A stretch of DNA of 64,000 nt from positions 3,224,001 through 3,288,000 of the forward strand of contig NZ_CP041040.1 in assembly GCF_006385575.1 (NCBI RefSeq). Reading direction: 5' to 3'. The stretch comes from Microbacterium foliorum (GTDB taxonomy: Bacteria > Actinomycetota > Actinomycetes > Actinomycetales > Microbacteriaceae). Below the pieces are notes generated by a model. It made no database searches and was not told where the DNA came from. It worked only from the letters and a program-made list of their open reading frames with translations. Each line of letters opens with the position of its first letter. The first letter of the stretch is position 1. The translations under genes and the position numbers were made by a program. Of the stretch, positions 60,745-64,000 are shown piece by piece.

Positions 60745-61383
60745 ATGCCCGACCGTCTCTCCCGCGCCCGCGCCACCGGGGTCCTCGCCGTGCTCCGGGC
60801 GCCCTCTCCTGAGCTCGCGCTCGAGGCGTCGGAGGCGATCATCCGCGGAGGCGTGACCGGCATCGAGGTCACCTTCTCGACACCGGACGCACCGGCCGTG
60901 ATCCGTGAGCTCATCGCGCGCCACGGCGACGCCGCGTACATCGGGGCCGGCACCGTCACCACCGCCGAGCAGGCCGCCCTCGCCGCCGACGCCGGCGCGG
61001 ACTTCCTGGTGAGCCCTGGAACCCTTCCCGCACTGACCCGCGCGATGCTCGACACCGATCGCGTCGTGATGACCGGCGCCATGACGCCGACCGAGGTCAT
61101 GAGCGCGCTCGAGCTCGGCGTCGACGTGGTCAAGATCTTCCCTGCGTCGCTCGGCGGCCCGTCCTACCTCGGAGCACTCCGGGGCCCGTTCCCCGACGCC
61201 CCGCTGATGCCGACCGGCGGTGTCAGCCCCGACAACCTCGCCGAGTGGTTCCGCGCCGGTGCAGTCGCAGTCGGCGCGGGCGGCGACCTCGCGAACGGCG
61301 CCTCGCTCGCCGCATCGGACTGGGCCGACATCGAGCAGCGCTCGGCGCGATTCGCCGCCGCACTCGCTGCGTCCCGCAGCTGA
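60745..61383 (+). CDS. KDPG/KHG aldolase-like protein
   Basis: The 212-residue TIM-barrel aldolase has the Schiff-base Lys in VDVVKIFPASLGG, the catalytic Glu in GIEVTFSTPDA, and LMPTGGVSPDN for phosphate. It cleaves 2-keto-3-deoxy-6-phosphogluconate or a related compound to pyruvate and an aldehyde. No edd or kdgK gene is adjacent, so the physiological substrate is open. AAGGAG precedes ATG 60745. Confidence 0.9.
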   Translation: MPDRLSRARATGVLAVLRAPSPELALEASEAIIRGGVTGIEVTFSTPDAPAVIRELIARHGDAAYIGAGTVTTAEQAALAADAGADFLVSPGTLPALTRAMLDTDRVVMTGAMTPTEVMSALELGVDVVKIFPASLGGPSYLGALRGPFPDAPLMPTGGVSPDNLAEWFRAGAVAVGAGGDLANGASLAASDWADIEQRSARFAAALAASRS

Positions 61384-61384
61384 T

Positions 61385-62137
61385 GTGATCGAACTCGCAC
61401 CCCTCGCGTGGGCCACGCTCGGCCTCGCCGCGGTCACGATCGGCATCTCGAAGACCGCGCTCCCCGGCGGCAGCATCCTGGCGATCGCCCTGTTCGCGAC
61501 CGTGCTGCCCGCGCGCACGTCGACCGCCGCGATGCTCCTGCTGCTCATCGTCGGCGACGTGTTCGCGCTCATCACCTACCGCCGTCACGCGCACTGGCCG
61601 ACGCTGCTGCGGTTGGCGCCCGCCGTGCTCGCAGGACTCCTGGCGGGCTTCGCGTTCCTCGCGATCGCGGGCGACGGCATCGTGCGGCGCGCTATCGGCG
61701 TGATCCTGCTCGCGATGATCGCCATCACCCTGTGGCGGCGGTGGCGGCAGAACCGGGCGGCGGATGCCGTGGCTCCCGCCCCCGGCGGCATCGTGCTCTC
61801 CGGCGTCTACGGCGCGCTCGGCGGCTTCACCACCATGGTCGCGAACGCCGGCGGCCCCGTCATGTCGATGTACTTTCTCGCGACGCGCACGCCCGTGCAG
61901 GTGTTCCTCGGCACCTCGGCGTGGTTCTTCGCGATCATCAACCTCGTGAAGATCCCGTTCCTCGCAGGGCTCGGCCTGTTCGACGGACACGTGCTGCTGA
62001 TGGATGCCGTGCTGGCGCCCCTCGTCGTGCTCGGCGCGCTCGGCGGCATCCGCCTGGCGAAGCGCATGAACCAGGTGCTGTTCGACCGCATCGTGATCGC
62101 CCTGACGATCGCCGGCGCCGTCTACCTGCTCTTCTGA
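61385..62137 (+). CDS. TSUP family (TauE/SafE) membrane permease
   Basis: The 250-residue protein has about eight helices with the internal repeat of TauE/SafE transporters (GISKTALPGGSILAIALFATVLPAR and the related GALGGFTTMVANAGGPVMSMYFL). TSUP proteins move sulfite, sulfoacetate or other organic anions. GTG 61385 begins one base after the aldolase stop, so the two are likely co-transcribed; no ATG fits in frame. Confidence 0.85.
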   Translation: MIELAPLAWATLGLAAVTIGISKTALPGGSILAIALFATVLPARTSTAAMLLLLIVGDVFALITYRRHAHWPTLLRLAPAVLAGLLAGFAFLAIAGDGIVRRAIGVILLAMIAITLWRRWRQNRAADAVAPAPGGIVLSGVYGALGGFTTMVANAGGPVMSMYFLATRTPVQVFLGTSAWFFAIINLVKIPFLAGLGLFDGHVLLMDAVLAPLVVLGALGGIRLAKRMNQVLFDRIVIALTIAGAVYLLF

Positions 62138-62159
62138 CTCGCGCCCGACTGAAGCGCGA

Positions 62160-62188
62160 TTGCACCGAGACTACACAACGCATAGAAT
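62160..62188 (+). promoter_or_regulatory. Promoter of the small structured RNA
   Basis: TTGCAC (62160-62165) and TAGAAT (62183-62188) are spaced by exactly 17 bp. It lies 22 bp after the TSUP gene stop and gives a predicted transcription start near 62195. Confidence 0.7.
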
Positions 62189-62194
62189 CATGTT

Positions 62195-62273
62195 CAAGAA
62201 GGTGAGGACAAGGTCCCTCATCATGTGTTGAAAGAGTCTGTGGGACGCAAGCGCCCTCAGGCTCTTTCTTTTT
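62195..62273 (+). ncRNA. Small structured RNA beside an Abi-family gene, candidate abiF-type RNA
   Basis: The ~79-nt region has two strong hairpins. The first (about 62201-62222) is a 9-bp stem with one bulge around loop AAG (GGUGAGGAC/GUCCCUCAUC). The second (62231-62267) is a ~15-bp stem with one mismatch and one bulge around loop CAAG, followed by CUUUUU, a good intrinsic terminator. UUCAA (62193-62197) can pair with UUGAA (62228-62232) to enclose hairpin 1. A promoter with 17-bp spacing precedes it and no reading frame is seen. The U-tract overlaps the stop codon of the convergent Abi gene. An abiF RNA motif near abiF-like genes has been described; identity is inferred. Confidence 0.6.
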
Positions 62274-63009
62274 ACACGTCAGGACGGTCTCGAAGGATCA
62301 CCGGTACACGGTTGGCCCCGGACACCCAGTTGGCGACGTCACGATCGATGCTCCGGACGAGCGCGAGCGCCTCCTGAATGCGATCAGCGACGTCTACGTC
62401 GAGCAACGGCTCCATGTGCGACACGCGGTTCCGCAACAGGTGAAGGTGCGCAACTCGCCAGAAGGTGATCCGACCGTCAGCGTCGGCCTCGTTGGGAAAT
62501 GCCGCCTCAAGGCAATCCGTCCACAGGAACTCGCGGTTCGCGTTCACTGTGCTGTTGCTCGGATCGGCTGCGCCCGGTAGGTGGTTCGGCAGGAGTTCCT
62601 TCCACAGCCCAAACGTGATGTGCGCAAGAACATCGTCGTGCGTGACTGGCAGTCCGTGGCGTCGATGACCTGCAGGTCTCCGATCCGCCGCTTTCTGCGC
62701 CCTCTCTAGCGCTTCCTTGCGTTTGCCCGCCGACAAGCTTCGCAGGGGCGAAGCAGGCTCAGCGAGCAGCCAACTCCGAGTGCCGTTCGTCTGGTTGTTG
62801 TTCCAGCCTTGAAGTTCCCGGTCAATCGTGTTGCGCAGGACTACCTCGGCGATACCGAGAACAGCCTGCACTGCTGCCGTCAATTCGGTGTGCCACCTGT
62901 ACAGGGAGAGCGCACGCTTCTCATTGTGGTGGGCAGCCACGAGATACGGCTCCATGCGCGAGCGATGCAAGGCATCGAGGATTCTGGTGCGGGGTTGAGG
63001 TGCGGGCAC
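62272..63009 (-). CDS. Abi family HEPN-domain protein (AbiD/AbiF-like)
   Basis: The 245-residue protein fits the Abi-like family: ALSLYRWHTELTAAV and EVVLRNTIDREL in the N-terminal half, then LLRNRVSHMEPLL containing the HEPN RNase motif R193-x4-H198. HEPN proteins of this kind cut RNA when released from control during phage infection. GTG 63009 was chosen because GGGAGG lies five bases upstream; an in-frame extension to 63099 lacks such a site. It converges with the small RNA at 62195 and has no protein partner gene. RNase activity is inferred. Confidence 0.85.
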   Translation of the reverse strand: MPAPQPRTRILDALHRSRMEPYLVAAHHNEKRALSLYRWHTELTAAVQAVLGIAEVVLRNTIDRELQGWNNNQTNGTRSWLLAEPASPLRSLSAGKRKEALERAQKAADRRPAGHRRHGLPVTHDDVLAHITFGLWKELLPNHLPGAADPSNSTVNANREFLWTDCLEAAFPNEADADGRITFWRVAHLHLLRNRVSHMEPLLDVDVADRIQEALALVRSIDRDVANWVSGANRVPVILRDRPDV

Positions 63010-63106
63010 AGATTCCTCCCGTTGATGGCCGCGCCTGCTGCGCTGAGGCGACGGTATCAGCAGCCACCCGCATTCCCCTCGGGCCGCCGCAACCCGCACC
63101 CAAGCC

Positions 63107-63937
63107 TCAGTCGAGGAAGATGTCCGGGAACAGCCGGTCGTCGGGAGTTCCGGGCACAGCGGCGTACTTCGAGAAGTCGGTGACGCCGTCGGCTTCGAGC
63201 ACGTCCTCGACGATCAGCGTCTGGCCGGTGTACTCGGCCGCCGGCTTGAGCAGCACCGCGTAAGCGGCGTCGGCATAGATGTCGGGTGTGCGGCTCGCGG
63301 CCATGACCTTGTCGCCGCCGAGCAGGTTCTGCACCGCGGCGGTCGCGATCGTCGTGCGCGGCCAGAGGGCGTTCGCGGCGATGCCGTCGCGGGCGAACTC
63401 CGCCGCGAGACCGAGCGTGACCATCGTCATGCCGAACTTCGCGAGGGTGTATCCGGTGTGCGCACCGAGCCACTTCGGCGTGGGGTTCAGGGGCGGCGAC
63501 AGCGACAGGATGTGCGGGTTCTCGGCGTCCTTGAGAATCGGCACGGCTGCGCGCGACAGCATGAAGGTTCCCCGCACGTTCACATCCTGCATGAGGTCGT
63601 ACTTCTTCGCACCGAGGTCGAGCGAGCGCGACAGGTCGATGACGCTGGCGTTGTTGATGACGATGTCGATGCCGCCGAACTCGCCCTGCGTCTTCATCAC
63701 GGCCTCGGTGATGTCGTCGTCGTCGCGCACGTCGCCCACGATCGGCAGCGCCTGGCCGCCGGCGGCCCTGATCTGCTCGGCCGCCGAGTGCACCGTGCCC
63801 TCGAGCTTCGGATGCGGGGTGTCGGTCTTCGCGAGCATCGCGATGTTCGCGCCGTCAGCCGCGGCGCGCAACGCGATCGCGAGGCCGATGCCGCGGCTTC
63901 CGCCCGACATGAGGATGGTCTTTCCTGCCAGTGACAT
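63107..63937 (-). CDS. SDR family oxidoreductase, HSDL2-like
   Basis: This 276-residue short-chain dehydrogenase has the TGxxxGxG-type loop MSGGSRGIG, NNAS, and YxxxK at YTLAKFG. The segment SLSPPLNPTPKWLGAHTGYTLAKFGMT is characteristic of hydroxysteroid dehydrogenase-like protein 2. In that family Ser of the catalytic site is in LSLSPP. It probably acts on acyl or branched lipid substrates and may be co-transcribed with the gene to its right. Confidence 0.9.
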   Translation of the reverse strand: MSLAGKTILMSGGSRGIGLAIALRAAADGANIAMLAKTDTPHPKLEGTVHSAAEQIRAAGGQALPIVGDVRDDDDITEAVMKTQGEFGGIDIVINNASVIDLSRSLDLGAKKYDLMQDVNVRGTFMLSRAAVPILKDAENPHILSLSPPLNPTPKWLGAHTGYTLAKFGMTMVTLGLAAEFARDGIAANALWPRTTIATAAVQNLLGGDKVMAASRTPDIYADAAYAVLLKPAAEYTGQTLIVEDVLEADGVTDFSKYAAVPGTPDDRLFPDIFLD

Positions 63938-63966
63938 GGATTCTCCTTGGAGCGTGGGGCTGCGGG

Positions 63967-64000
63967 TTACTTCGGCGCCATGCGAATGGCACCGTCGAGA
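63967..64000 (-). CDS. C-terminal end of a type-2 3-hydroxyacyl-CoA dehydrogenase, cut by window
   Basis: Ten codons and a stop read LDGAIRMAPK, nearly the same as the end of HSD17B10/type II 3-hydroxyacyl-CoA dehydrogenases (RLDGAIRMxP). The rest lies right of the window. The stop is 29 bp before the HSDL2-like gene start on the same strand, so the two genes probably form an operon for branched-chain or acyl-CoA breakdown. Confidence 0.7.
   Translation of the reverse strand, partial: LDGAIRMAPK

Noticed and set aside
62231..62273. Hairpin read only as terminator of the TSUP gene
   Set aside because: It may also serve that purpose, but a -35/-10 pair with 17-bp spacing and a second stable hairpin between the TSUP stop and this terminator favour a separate RNA.
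62160..62273. Type III toxin-antitoxin (ToxIN-like) RNA repeats
   Set aside because: No tandem RNA repeats are present and the protein is a HEPN Abi-type, not a ToxN-type endoribonuclease.

Overview
The window is about 70% GC with a strong GC3 bias, and most genes follow ATGA or TGATG translational coupling. Gene content (many LacI-regulated CUT1/CUT2 sugar importers, a class-E-type LAXTG sortase substrate, WXG100-like proteins, methylcitrate-cycle genes) points to a high-GC actinomycete, most likely Microbacteriaceae and probably Microbacterium. No rRNA, tRNA, insertion sequence or CRISPR array was seen.

Positions 1-2424 hold an ABM-domain membrane protein (cut by the left edge), a LysR regulator and a divergent DJ-1/PfpI protein. 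Positions 2899-33791 form a large arabinose and furanose-sugar island. It contains araDBA with an aldose 1-epimerase, four LacI regulators with recognisable palindromic operators, a CUT1 importer with a GH127 beta-L-arabinofuranosidase, a CUT2 YtfQ/YtfR/YtfT/YjfF-like importer with an extra ATPase, an alditol oxidase, and a second CUT1 importer with a GH51 alpha-L-arabinofuranosidase. The two glycosidases would release L-arabinose from beta- and alpha-linked arabinofuranosides, and araA, araB and araD would convert it to xylulose 5-phosphate. A four-gene cassette at 16322-18750 interrupts the island: a WXG100-like protein, a putative type VII secreted toxin with a PD-(D/E)XK-type nuclease tail, a putative immunity protein and a second WXG100-like protein.

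Positions 33985-36940 hold a LAXTG-anchored trypsin-like protease and a META-domain lipoprotein. Positions 37043-41272 form a GntR-prpD-prpB-prpC operon for propionate use. Positions 41330-49284 carry assorted metabolism: a DMT transporter, a CGNR protein, an esterase, a lactonase-like amidohydrolase, a PfkB kinase followed by a GntR remnant, a Cds1-like PLP enzyme, an ACT protein and a GNAT protein. Positions 49315-54682 hold a FadR-type regulator divergent from an aminotransferase and a third CUT1 importer. Positions 54752-62137 carry housekeeping genes (AKR, DUF4407, TetR with a quinone-reductase-like enzyme, rlmN, an L7/L12-like repeat protein, a KDPG aldolase and a TSUP permease).

At 62160-63009 an Abi-family HEPN protein (RNRVSH motif) lies tail-to-tail with a small structured RNA that has its own promoter and an intrinsic terminator. 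This is a candidate AbiF-type RNA-associated abortive-infection or toxin-antitoxin locus. The window ends in an HSDL2-like SDR gene and the last codons of a type-2 3-hydroxyacyl-CoA dehydrogenase. Several families of short intergenic palindromes are scattered through the window, notably a GGGTCA/TGACCC element clustered at 2469-2840.
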